From assembly GCA_954871525.1 (NCBI GenBank), contig OX940868.1, forward strand, positions 9,848,056 to 9,912,055: 64,000 bases of DNA, read 5' to 3'. The DNA comes from Parietaria judaica (lineage: Eukaryota > Streptophyta > Magnoliopsida > Rosales > Urticaceae). Below, one piece after another: positions 12,061-22,601 of this stretch. Under the pieces are notes generated by a model. That model did no database searches and was not told the origin of the DNA. It worked only from the letters and a program-made list of their open reading frames with translations. Numbering within the stretch: position 1 is the first letter of the stretch; the number at the start of each line of letters is the position of its first letter. A program made the position numbers and the translations under genes.

Positions 12061-12603
12061 TTAGCAGAAGCCACTTCTGCATTGAAAAATGTTTGCAATG
12101 TTATGAAATTTTAATATATGGATCTGAGATAAAATCTCTTCCAATAAAATTTAATGTATGGTTCAGAAAAGGTTTTACCCTTTGGTGAACGGAGGTGTAG
12201 TCTGCATCTAAGCTGGCCCTTCACTCTCTTATTTGTTCCTCACTGGAAACACATTGTTGATAGACCAACTTTTCTTTCTTTTCTTCCAGGTTCGGCTTTC
12301 GATTCAGTCTTCCTTTTGTTATCTTTTGCAACAGTCTCACTGACAAGTCCCGTTACTTTATTCACTTTCATTAAAAGTCTCTCAATTTCATTATGAGATG
12401 TCTTGAGTATAGCATTCTTAAAGGCCCGACTTTTGAGATGATACTGGCTGAAATAGTGAGTGAGTAAATTGTATTCAATATCATATTTGAACCATTCAGA
12501 ATCCTTCTCAAATATGTCAATGGCTCTTCAGTTTCTTGCTCAAGAGGTGAATAAGAGTTAACGGAATTTTATGATTATCCGTGATGTTTATCGGATCAGA
12601 CAT
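12061..12603 (-). pseudogene. Decayed copia gag remnant
   Basis: On the minus strand an ATG at 12603 opens MSDPINITDNHKIPLTLI, the usual opening style of long-LTR copia gag. The frame breaks within about 25 codons. Further down another frame gives a plausible gag helix-rich piece (HNEIERLLMKVNKVTGLVSE) with a basic tail. No zinc knuckle remains. The assignment rests on position between leader and pol and on residue style. Confidence 0.4.
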
Positions 12604-14046
12604 TTTAACTGGCATTGAAAAAGAAACTTATTAAACTTTATTATAGGTAGAATGTTTTAGGTAAATTATAGGTTCGAAATAGTTACATGATGCAAACATG
12701 TTCTCGGGAAAAACGTTAGCTAAACCCTTTAACTATTTCGTGATAATTCAACCGACTTTACACATCGTTGCCGTCCTTAAGGCATGGTCACACGAAGGTG
12801 ACTCGCGGTATCAACCGTGTAGTTTGGCTAAACTAAGTTTTAGTCATAAACTTAATTAATATTCATAATAAGAACTACCGAGTTCCCTATGATTATTAAC
12901 TATCACCATAGACGGTCGGGAGGCACCAACTTCCGTGCAAGCTTAACCCATTATTTTTGGTTCTCGGGATCCTCTTGGAAACGTCGCCCTTAAGGAATGG
13001 TCTTACGAACTGACTCACGGTCCATTTCCAAGATTTCTCCGTCCCCATATTCTTTTGGAACTATCACGGTGTTAAACCTTCCTCAAGCACACCTTTCCTG
13101 AGGAGTGGTCACACGAAAATGACTCGAGGTGGTGTGGTTAGCAGACATTGTGACAGTAATAATGGGAACCTTTATTTATTCTATGCTTGCCATTGTTTTA
13201 GTTAAATTAACATTTTTAATGGCTAAGTTATTTAAAACTTTCTATAAACTTTCTATTAATGACTCATTAAAAGTTTATACTCCAGCTTCATTAATTACGA
13301 CACGTAATTTCTTTATTCAGCCTTTAGTTTATAGTATTCATTATTTTGTCGGTAGTGATAGGTCAATCCGTACTTTCTCCAGGTAGATGGGAGGGGTCCT
13401 AACCGGTCACCCAAAAGTGGATGGTGAACCGGCCCCACTTTTGATTCCTTCTTCTTCAGACAAGATTGTACGATTGAGATTTTTCTGACTAATAATAAAC
13501 ACTTTACATCTACTCTTTATTATTTATATCTATCCTTAATTCGACATATTAATAATGATAAAACATAAGCGCTATGTTTACGGGTTATGAAAATAGGTTA
13601 TCACAAATTATATCTATGATGAATATTTATAATTAGATTTTAATGATTCTTATTCAACAAGAATAATGATTAAATCACTTTATGGCTTATTAATAATTAT
13701 TTTTGAAATTTTTAAATAAGTCAATGACACGATTCCTAAGAATTATCATCCATATGTTAATATTAAATACGGCAATATTATTTAATCATTAAATAATATC
13801 CATATTTAATTTTATGAATTATATAAAATAAGTCAATGTTATTTATTCATAAATAACATCCATATTTTATTTAATTCATAATTATTTAATTTCAATAATA
13901 AGTAATATTTAATTTATTTATTCCAAGGGTACCGGGTCGGAATAAAATTCCGACCACATAATTAAATTATTGCACGTGGGCTTTCCGGGGTTAAGCCCGG
14001 GCCCACATGCCCTAGGAATGCCGCGCCCAGCCCTCGAAAGGGCCAG
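12604..14046 (-). other. Copia leader, left part
   Basis: AT-rich non-coding leader of the copia element, continuing across the gypsy insertion into 26034-26455. It ends at 13920-14046 in a GC-rich patch (GGGCCCGGGCTTAACCCC on the minus strand) like the GC-rich patch on the other side of the insertion. No gene seen. Confidence 0.55.
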
Positions 14047-14051
14047 GGTAG

Positions 14052-14168
14052 TGTTGACGTGGTTTCCCACCTCAATCAGTCAAGTGTGACTTGTGACTGT
14101 ATGATATTTTTGAATAGAACAATTTTGTGGAATTCGATCTCTCACGTTGCAGGCTCACGATTCACTCA

Positions 14169-14215
<47 letters not shown>

Positions 14216-14931
14216 AGCAATATAAATGAGACGAGGAGTTTTTTATAGAGGTTCATCCCAAGGCGGTAGTTGACTACTTCCTCTGTTAGTTTATTGCGAC
14301 AATGGACATAGACAGATAGCTACAGACAGCTAGATCACACCTAAGAATGGAAATGAATAGAGAAGGAGGGAAAGAATACAACAAAATATCAAATAGACAA
14401 GAATGCCGGGTATAATCTTTTCAGTGTTATCTCTCGAGGTTGCAAGTATGCGTGTGTGTTGATATGAGCTTGAGCCTGGTATTTATAGGCTTCAATTCTT
14501 CCCGTTGGTCTTCCAGGAATCATGGGGTCTTCTCTCCGTGCTGACCGGGCTGAATAGACGACATTGCTACACGTGTCCTATGACTTCGTTCTCGTCGTCG
14601 TATTTGAATTATGTCCGTTGGAGGCTTGACTCCGTGCTCCTGGTCTTCCGCTTGGATTTGAAGTAGGATGCCGGGTAGAGAATATAACAACTCTACCCTC
14701 GTCTTTCTGGTTTGTTGTCGAATGGATTTTGGGCCTTAGAGCCGTTTGGGCTGAGTAGCCTTGTATGCTTCGGCTTTGGTCTGATTGAGAGTCTCATTGG
14801 GCTTCTCAATTGGGCTTTTACGAGTACCAGTTTATTTCTTTAAAGCCTTTTATCATGGTTTGTGAATTTAATTAATTCACAACTTTAGCACTTTATGTCA
14901 TATTAAATAATGACGAATTTGTACATCAACT
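14052..14931 (-). repeat. 3' LTR of the gypsy element (880 bp)
   Basis: Starts TGTTGACGTGGTTTCC and ends GTACATCAAC on the plus strand. The outermost A of the expected CA end is T here, whereas the 5' LTR keeps CA. Longer than the 5' LTR mainly because of an expanded AT tract at 14171-14208. On the minus strand a TATA box (TATAAATA) lies at 14480-14487. Confidence 0.92.
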
Positions 14932-14949
14932 GTTAGCCCCCTACTATAA
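14932..14949 (-). other. Polypurine tract of the gypsy element
   Basis: The minus strand reads TAGTAGGGGGCTAAC just before the 3' LTR. This is a G-rich priming tract in the expected place. Confidence 0.7.
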
Positions 14950-15315
14950 AAAATACGAAGTAAATTTTATAGTATTTACTCGATGAAATCATGTAAAATT
15001 TGTGCCGGATAGGATTAATTAAATTTGTGACTTTTGCCGCAAATCTTCATAATCCAGACAGGATTTTGGATAATTTCGAGATAAGATGGACGGATAGGGT
15101 CTTGAAGCTATAACCGTCGCTTCGAATTTTGGGCGGGAACAGTTACAACACGTGTCCCAATATGCGGAGTTCGAAGAGAATAAACTCTTCACATTGTCCT
15201 GACACAGCTGTCATGTTGACGTGTCGCTGGATAGCTCGCTGATCTCAACCGTAGGATGAGGTTTGTTGCGATTTTCGAGGAAACCCTAACTGTAGGATAA
15301 GCGACAATTTTCGAG

Positions 15316-15323
15316 TATAAATA
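15316..15323 (+). promoter_or_regulatory. TATA box of the antisense gene, inside a palindrome
   Basis: TATAAATA sits in the centre of the inverted repeat CGAGTATAAATACTCG (15312-15327). It lies ~390 nt upstream of the antisense gene's ATG. A pyrimidine-rich leader follows. The box faces the plus strand, opposite to the retrotransposon. Confidence 0.6.
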
Positions 15324-15709
15324 CTCGAGTGTTTCGCATTAAATGAGCACGTCTCTTCAGCTTCAGCCCGTCGCACGTCTATCGAAGTAACCTATTTCTC
15401 TCTCCTCTTTATATACTTCACTTTGCATTCGAATATCATTTTTGAATTTTAGAGAGAGAAAAGTTTCGAGTTTTTAGAGAGATAAACTCTGCGAATCGCC
15501 ATTGGAGGTGCTCTGAGGTCCATCTTCGTCGTCTTCTTCGTCAAACTCGTAGGGAGTTCAGGTTCTAGCTTTCTGTCTGTCTTTTATTTCCTTAGGATTT
15601 GTTTGGATATCTTTCTGAGTTTGTTTTTTTGTCGATCTCTGGGTGGTTTTTCTGGGTTTTTGTGCTCGTCTAGATTATCTTCGGTTTTTTCTAGGATATT
15701 TTAGATAGA

Positions 15710-18483
15710 ATGGGTCCTAAGAAGACGGTCTCGAAATGGCAGACGGAGTTTCTGACTACAGATTCTCCTAAGTCGATTCTAAAACCTAAGGATCTAGTTA
15801 GGATCCGGGTAGAGTATAAGATTCCCCAGTCGATAGAGCTTAGATTGCCAGGGCCAGACGAACATGCCGACGAGCAGAACTCGGACGGCTGGGTATATGT
15901 GTATCAGAGGTTTTTTGAGCCCGGGGGGCTTAGATTTCCTATTCCCGAACTTATCTTAAGGTATCTTACTCACCTTAGGGTTTCTATTGGGCAACTTAGC
16001 CCGAATTCTATTCGGATTCTGATGGCTTTTCTTGTCCGGGCCCACGAATGTTTGTATTCACTTACAATCTAGGACCTGTTGACGGGCTTGGTCATTAAGG
16101 CCAACGGTGAGGCTAAGGGTAGGTTTTTACTATCCGTTAAGGAAGGGGAGATCATTACCGGTCTTCCCAAGAAGGAGAGTGCTTGGACCCACAAGTACTT
16201 CTTCTTCCTGGCTGGTCAAGAAACGCTCGGTTCTTGGCCGGGATATAGGAATGAATGGGTCCACGAGATAGGTGAGATTCCGGGTTGGGTTTCCTAATTT
16301 TTCTGCTCGACTATACTTGTATGTTTGCTAATTTCCCATTCTTTTCTTATGCAGTTGAGGACCCTGAGAAGCCTAAGTCTCTTCCGATTACAGAGGAGTG
16401 GAAGGCTTTGAAGAGGAGGCTCTTTCCTTCTGGTCCGGAGCTGTGGTCGAACTTCACGAGGGAGAGGTTCGAAGATGCCGGGCTTTGGAGTGATCCTGAC
16501 GAGGAGGAATTTCCGAGTATGATTTCTGAACCTATCTTTTTGGTTTTGTTTCGTATTTTTATTACTTTTCTCTAAGTGTGGATTTTTGACGTGCAGAGGA
16601 TATGGACGCTCTACGTCCGAAGGGCCAGAGTCTTCGCCAGAGGCGGAGACAAGAAGGGCAGGCCGGGGGGTCGGCCTCGGCTGGAGCTGCTCGTCAGGAG
16701 ACGAGCAGGAGGACGGAGGAGAGGGGGTCTGTTGCGTCGGCACCTGCCAGGGCTGCTCGTCAGGAGACGAGTAGGAGGAATGAGGAGACTTATGTTTGGG
16801 AGTCTCTTGCTGAGGTCGCCTCTGGGGCGATCAAGAAGAAGGATGTCCTCGAGCTTTCCGACGACGGGAACAGCACCCCAGAGGCTATGCCATTGGCAAA
16901 GCCTTCCGAGAAGGAGTTTGCTCCTCCTTCTGCTCCTGCTCGTCCTTCTCAGGATGGGGTTTCTCCCGAGGACGGGCTCGGAGGCGGTCGTGAAGAGGCC
17001 GCGTGAAGGAGAGGATTCCGGGGCTCGGAAGAAGGCGAAGGGGGATTCGGCCCTGAAGGAGGCGGCGAGGAAGGACGTGGTCCCGAAGGGAGGCGCGGGG
17101 GCCTTGGAGAAGGGGAAAAGGATTGCTCGAGAGAGTGAGCGCCCTAAGGAGGCCTCCCAAGGTGAGGCGAGGGAGACGGGGTTGGTTCCCTCAGTGGCCG
17201 AGGAGCAGGCCAGGGAGAAGACGATCTCGCGGAAGGCGGGTTGTACTTGGATGGGGGACAAAGTTCTCCACAAGGCACCTAAGGTGGCAGCCGGTCTTCT
17301 CCGGCAGATAACGAATGGCGGGGTTGGCAGGGTCCCCAGAAGTATTGCCGAGAAGAGGCTTTACAAGGATGTGGCTGCGGCTACAACTCTGGTAAGCATC
17401 GCTGGCTTTAGGTTTTGTTTTCTAATCTAACTTTCTTTTTTGGACGTGTAGCTTGTCGCCTCTGTCAACGACATGGTCATCGATTATGAGGACCAACTAT
17501 ATGAGGCTAAGGAGGGCGCGCAGGCTGCCGAGCAGCTCGCGCTGAAGGAGAGGGAGCTGGCTGATGCCGTGGCGGCTATCCGGGCAAAGACGGACCAGAT
17601 CATGGTCATGAGCAAGAGGGTCGCCACCTACGACGCCAAGGTCAAGGCGCTCGGGAACACGGTTACTGATCTCCGGGAGAAGCTGACAAATGCTACCCGG
17701 TCGATTGGGGAGGCTCAGAGCGCGAGCGAGGCGGCCGCCAGGCAGATGCTGGCTTCTGATGCAGCTAAGGGACGGGCTGAGGAGTTGGCCAAGAGGAAGG
17801 AGGAGGAGGCCCTGGCCCTGAAAGAGGACGTGCAGCGCCTTGCTGCTGAGCTGGCTGAAGCCCGGCAACAATCCGCCGATCGTGAGGCCGAGAAGAAAGC
17901 TATCCGTGCCCGATATCGCCGAAAGGTGGAGGAAAGGGACGCGCTACTCGCGTGGTACAAAGGTACGGCCGCCGACAATAGTTGCTTGGATCAAGCCGAA
18001 GGTTGCCTCGAGCTAATCCAAGACATCATTGATGGCAACGTTCAAGATTTTGAGGCCGAGAAGGAGGTCCTAGAAGGCAACGCTGCTCGCTACCAAGATC
18101 TCTTGGATGCGGTTCCGGCACCGCTGATAGGGTCTCCGGCTATGTCTACTGACGCCGAGTTGACCGATGTTCCCCTTGCAGATTTGAGCCTCCGGTCTGA
18201 GCGGTCGGTTGCTGGGGAGCCTGCCTCTAAAGATCCAGCCGTCGAACCCGTCATTGAAGATCCTGTGGCCGGGGAGCCTACTGTCGAGGAGCCCATCTTG
18301 CCCGTGCTTGCCGATACCGAGGAGATCAGCCTCGAAGAGCCGACCCTTCCCGAACCCGACGTCGCCGAGGAGACCGCCGCTGAGGAGCCGACCGAGCATG
18401 GAGGCCAGGCCGGTGAAGAGGAAGAGAAGGAGAAGGAGGAGGAGGACCGAGAGATCGTAGAGGTACCCGGGGTTGACGCATAG
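15710..18483 (+). pseudogene. Antisense intron-containing ORF of the Tat element (plant 'transposon protein' type)
   Basis: Gene on the strand opposite to gag-pol, between integrase and 3' LTR. Inferred exons: 15710-16271, 16355-16516, 16597-17391 and 17452-18483, with GT-AG introns (donors GTGAGA, GTATGA, GTAAGC; acceptors TTATGCAG, GACGTGCAG, GACGTGTAG). The frame joins correctly at each junction (IVEDPEK; PKDMDALRP; ATTLVASVND). The N-terminal part carries ELRLPGPDEHADEQ and GGLRFPIPELILRYLTHL, as in proteins from Tat antisense ORFs. Exon 3 is basic and low-complexity. Exon 4 is a long coiled coil (about 17470-18110) followed by an acidic, Pro/Glu-rich tail. Two lesions: TAG at 16070-16072 and a frameshift near 16960-16990. 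The function of this protein family is unknown to me. Confidence 0.8.
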
Positions 18484-18963
18484 AGTGTCCCCCATTTTTT
18501 TTTTGTTTTTTAGTTAATAAGGCCTAAGGCCAGAACAATTTCTATGGGCAAGTCTAAGGCGACTTGAACCCTTTTTTGTGTACGGTTTGGATACGCCCGC
18601 GGTTAGGGCTTTTGCTATTTCGTTCCTATTTCATGCTCGTGATTTCTCGCCATATTCTACTTATGTTGCGCTTATAATTTCTTGTGTCTAAGTTAATTTT
18701 CTCCTCGTACTTTTCTATGTTAATTTTCCTATTCGAGGTTCCGAGTAACCTATCGTATATTCGGATAGAGAATAAAAAATGTTGAAACTTTGAAATTTGC
18801 TAAGTATAGAAAATGTACGGGTACCTTTTGGTGTTGTGCTACTTCGATGCTTCTCGTCGAATCTTTCTTGCTCGTCTGCTACGACATCCCGTAGGTTTTT
18901 GTATTCTGAAAAAACATATTTGTAGATACCAGACATATATAATTATGTATTTTGAAAAAGGTT
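18484..18963. other. Spacer downstream of the antisense gene
   Basis: T-rich and non-coding. Probably contains the 3' UTR and poly(A) site of the antisense transcript. No ORF with recognisable similarity. Confidence 0.5.
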
Positions 18964-19207
18964 AGGCTTGTCGCCTTAGGAGACGGGTTGGCTACCCGGT
19001 TAGGTTCATCGATCGTTGTATAGTGGGTTTGTTACCCGGATAGGCTTGTTGCCTTATGTGACGGGTTTGTTACCCGGGTAGGCTTGTTGCCTTTGTGTGA
19101 TGGGTCTGTTACCCGTGTAGGCTTGTTGCCTTATGTGATGGGTCTGTTACCCGGATAGGCTTATTGCCTTCGGTGATGGGTCTGTTACCCGAATAGGCTT
19201 GTTGCCT
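18964..19207. repeat. Array of 12 alternating small hairpins in ~38-bp repeat units
   Basis: Two hairpin types alternate. Type A is AGGC-TTGTT-GCCT at 18964, 19042, 19080, 19119, 19157 and 19195. Type B is GGGT-YTGTT-ACCC, sometimes with a C/G pair added outside, at 18984, 19025, 19062, 19102, 19140 and 19178. Loop bases vary (TTGTC, TGGCT, TTATT) while the stems stay paired. The pattern is regular at ~38 bp from 19025 on and looser in the first two units. Confidence 0.88.
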
Positions 19208-19394
19208 TGATGAGAGTTTGGGACATGTTATCTTTTAGGTTGACTCTATTGAGTCTTACAATTCGTAGTTATCGGGCATATTTGGTGTAGAATTTGGATT
19301 GAGACTGTGCCCATTGTTTAGGATGGGCTGCCTACGTACCCCAAATTTGGGGATCAAGTCATTACGTAGTTCAGGGGAGACCGGGTAGGTCGGG

Positions 19395-20500
19395 TTAGGC
19401 GTAGTATTTCCTTAAGTGCATGGCGTTCCAGCTGCGGAGGACTCTTGTTCCATCCGGAATGGCTAGCCGGTATACTCCAGGTTTTACTACTTTGGTGACG
19501 ATGTAAAGTCCTTCCCAATTGGCCCCGAGCTTGCCCGCATTCAGCTCGCCGGTATTTTGGAAAACTTTCCTGAGGACCAGCTCTCCTACTATGAATTTTC
19601 GACGTTTGACCTTTGAATTATAATACCTTGCTATCAAATTTTGATAGTTGGCAATTCTTATCAAAGCTTGTTCTCGTCTTTCGTCGATGTAGTCGAGCTG
19701 GTCTTCCCTCATTTCGTCATTGATTTCTGCATTCAAAGGGGCGAGTTCCCTCCGAAGGCTGGGTGTCTCTATCTCTGCTGGTATTACGGCCTCGGTGCCG
19801 TGTACCATTGAGAAAGGGGTTTCCCCGGTGGCCTTACGCGGGGTGGTTCTGTAGGACCAAAGGACTCCTATGAGCTCGTCTGCCCATCGTCCCTTTTTGG
19901 TGTCTAAGCGTCTCTTGATTCCATCCACTATTACCCGGTTAGCTACCTCGGCCTGACCATTGCCTTGAGGATATCGCGGAGTGGACGTGTTCAAGGAAAT
20001 TCTCCAATTTATGCAGAAGTTTTGGAATCTCGTTGAAATGAACTGTGGTCCATTGTCAGCTATTATCTCTTTTGGGAGGCCGAATCGACTGATGATGTTT
20101 TTCCATAGGAAATTTTCTACATCAGCATCTTTAATGTTTGCGTACGCTTCTGCCTCCACCCATTTTGAGAAGTAATCGGTCACGACGAGTAGGAACCTCT
20201 TTCTGGTACGGGACTGAGACTGATGAGAGTTCTTCTGCTGGTCGGTGTATGGACGGGGAGTGTCTCTGGCATTTGTCGCACCTTCTGGCATAGGCTTCGC
20301 TGTCCGCCAACATGGTGGCCTAGAAAAAGCCTTGCCTTTTTGCTTTTTTTGCTAAAGATCTTCCTCCCGAATGGTTGCCACATTCTCCGTCATGGATTTC
20401 GTGAAGTACTATTTGAGCCTCGGTCTTTCCTAAGCACCTTAGGTAGGGTCCGGTATAGCTGCGTTTGTACAATTTTTCCCCGATCATGCAAAACCTAGCG
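19395..20500 (-). pseudogene. Gypsy integrase
   Basis: Catalyses insertion of element cDNA into the genome. The catalytic core runs from about 20190 down: [17 protein letters not shown] (first Asp), [15 protein letters not shown] (second Asp) and [14 protein letters not shown] (Glu) complete the DDE triad. The C-terminal part with [16 protein letters not shown] and GPYIV-like [11 protein letters not shown] ends at 19395 with [12 protein letters not shown]. The zinc-binding N-terminus (HEIHDGECGNHSGG ... CDKCQRHSP) is visible at about 20270-20400 but in other frames, so frameshifts separate it from the core. No chromodomain was seen. It lies downstream of the second RNase H, as usual in Ty3-gypsy. 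Confidence 0.9.
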
Positions 20501-20606
20501 CTTTGGATTCTTAGTTTCTGGCTTTTTTCTTATCTTGGGGTTTGGCTCCGGTTAGGATGTAGTTAATGATTGGGGTCCTCCAATCATCTTCTTCCATTCG
20601 AATATT

Positions 20607-21119
20607 TCAAACTTCGCGTGTTACGCTGGGTTCGTCTATTGTTTCGACCGGGATTATCCTTCTGATTTCGGGGTCTGAAGTTGAAGCTAAACCGGCCAAT
20701 GCGTCTGCTGAAGCGTTCTCACTTCTCGGTATTTGGACTATATCGACGTGTTCGAATTGTTGAATTAAGCCCTTTACTACCGAGAGGTACTTTTCCATCC
20801 TGTCATCTCGGGTGGCATACTCGCCACTGATCTGACTAGTAACTAGTTTTGAATCGGAATGGGCCCTTACTTTCCGGGCTCCTACGGCTTTTGCTAGTTT
20901 GAGGCCGGCGATGAGGGCCTCGTATTCGGTCTCGTTGTTTGTTGCGTGGAATTTCAATCGAAATGATTGTTCCAACACTTCTCCCGTGGGGGATATCAAA
21001 CGAATTCCGATCCCGGATCTTCCTTGGTTTGATGCACCGTCAACTTCGAGTTTCCATTCTCCGTCTTCGCTGCCTTCTTTTGAACCGTCGGCTGGTAGTT
21101 CAATGAGAAAGTCAGCCAA
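20607..21119 (-). pseudogene. Second RNase H domain of the gypsy element (archaeal-type RNase H)
   Basis: Reads EWKLEVDGASNQGRSGIGI (first Asp), NNETEYEALIAGLKLAKAVG (Glu), RAHSDSKLVTSQISGEY (second Asp) and SENASADALAGLAS (last Asp). This is the additional RNase H that plant Tat elements carry after the retroviral-type RNase H. An in-frame TAA in the ~30 nt between it and the preceding RNase H (after SEFDIE) breaks the polyprotein. The stretch itself is open for 170 codons. Confidence 0.88.
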
Positions 21120-21149
21120 TACTTGTGATTTTGCACAGGTTCGGATCTT

Positions 21150-22404
21150 TTATTCTATATCGAATTCGCTTAGCTCGACGGCCCATTTCGTGAGCCTTCC
21201 CGATTGATTCGGGCTGTGAAGGATGATTCTCAAAGGTTGGGTGGTCATTACCATGATGGTATGGGATTGGAAGTAAGGCCGAAGCTTTCTCGCTGCGGTT
21301 ATCATTGCGAGTGCGAGTTTTTCGATAGCCGGGTATCTGGTTTCAGCATCTTGCAAAGACTTGCTGATGCAGAAGATCGGCTTTTGCTCTCCGCGGTCCT
21401 CTCTCACGATTACTCCGCTCACCGCCGATGGTGAGACAGCCAGGAATAAAAACAATGGCTCTCCCAAAATTGGTCTGGTGAGTATTGGTGGGGTGGAGAG
21501 GTACCTTTTCAGCTTTTGGAAGGCCTCTTCGCACTCTTTGGTCCATTCGAACTTTTTTTTCCCTTCAATAACTTGTAAAAGGGAAAGCATTTGTCCGTAG
21601 CTCTTGATATAAACCGGTTAAGAGCGGCGATTCTCCCAGTCAGCCTTTGTGTCTCCCGAACGGTCCTCGGGGAGGGCATGTTCTAGAGAGCATTTATCTG
21701 GTCGGGATTGGCTTCTATTCCTCGCTGTGTGACCAAATAACCTAGGATTTTCCTGAAGTTACCCCGAAGGTGCATTTTGTCGGGTTGAGCTTCATTTGAT
21801 ACTTTCGTAGTATGGCGAAGCAGTCTTCTAGGTGGGACACGTGATCCGTTGCTTGAGAGGACTTTACCAACATGTCGTCGATGTAGACTTCCATAGTTTT
21901 ACCGAGTTGCTCGGCAAACATCTGGTTGACTAATCTCTGATATGTGGCCCCGGCGTTTTTCAACCCGAAAGGCATAACTTTATAGCAGTATATTCCTCTG
22001 TCGGTTATGAATGCTGTTTTTTCTTGGTCCTCGGGGTGCATTAGGATCTGGTTGTATCCCGAGAATGCGTCCATGAACGATAGTAGTTCGTGCCCACACG
22101 TTGCTTCGACTAATCGGTCGATGTGGGGCATCGAGAAACTGTCTTTGGGACAAGCTTTGTTTAGGTCGGTAAAGTCGATGCAGACTCTAGCCTTCCCATT
22201 TTTCTTCTTCATGACTACTGTATTTGCTAACCAGTCTGGGTATTTGACTTCTCTGATCGATCCGGTCTGCAGCAGTTTTGTGACTTCTTCATTCACAGCT
22301 TGGGCTCTATCCGGGCCTAGCTTTCGCCTCTTTTGCTTCACTGGCTTATAGCTTGGATCCGCGTTTAGGCGGTGGGTTGTAACGCTTGGGTCTATCCCGG
22401 GCAT
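21150..22404 (-). pseudogene. Gypsy reverse transcriptase and retroviral-type RNase H
   Basis: The RT core reads from 22404: RVCIDFTDLNKACPKDSF, LLSFMDAFSGYNQI, KVMPFGLKNAGATYQRLV and catalytic MEVYIDDMLVKS (near 21890), ending with KLNPTKCTFGV. After 21742 the frame is lost. Connection words (TGRIAALNRFISR) lie near 21640 with an in-frame stop before them. The RNase H part resumes at 21590 (FEWTKECEEAFQKLKRYL; KPIFCISKSLQDAETRY; LRIILHSPNQSGRLTKWAV). The upstream linker to protease contains a further frameshift near 22495. Confidence 0.92.
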
Positions 22405-22601
22405 ATCCTCGTGAGACCAAGCAAAACAGTCCCGATTTCTGGTTAGGAATTTGAGGAGATCTTTTCTGACCTTGTTGTCTAGTTCTTTTCCGTATTCCTA
22501 CCCGGTTATCCGGGTTGTCGGGATCGATTTGGACCTGGACTGTCATTTCCAAGTTAGGTCCATCCGTATTGGTGGTCCTTTCCAGTCCGTCGTCCTCTTT
22601 T

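Noticed and set aside
13129..13386. 85-codon plus-strand ORF with hydrophobic segments
   Set aside because: It lies in the AT-rich leader of the copia element, antisense to it; hydrophobicity follows from T-richness.
16611..17273. 220-codon minus-strand ORF opposite the antisense gene
   Set aside because: It is the mirror frame of the GC-rich exon 3 and carries no domain; the plus-strand exon structure explains the region.
18964..19207. Regular repeat array resembling a CRISPR array
   Set aside because: The intervals between repeats are themselves near-identical repeats, the DNA is inside a plant retrotransposon, and there are no cas genes.
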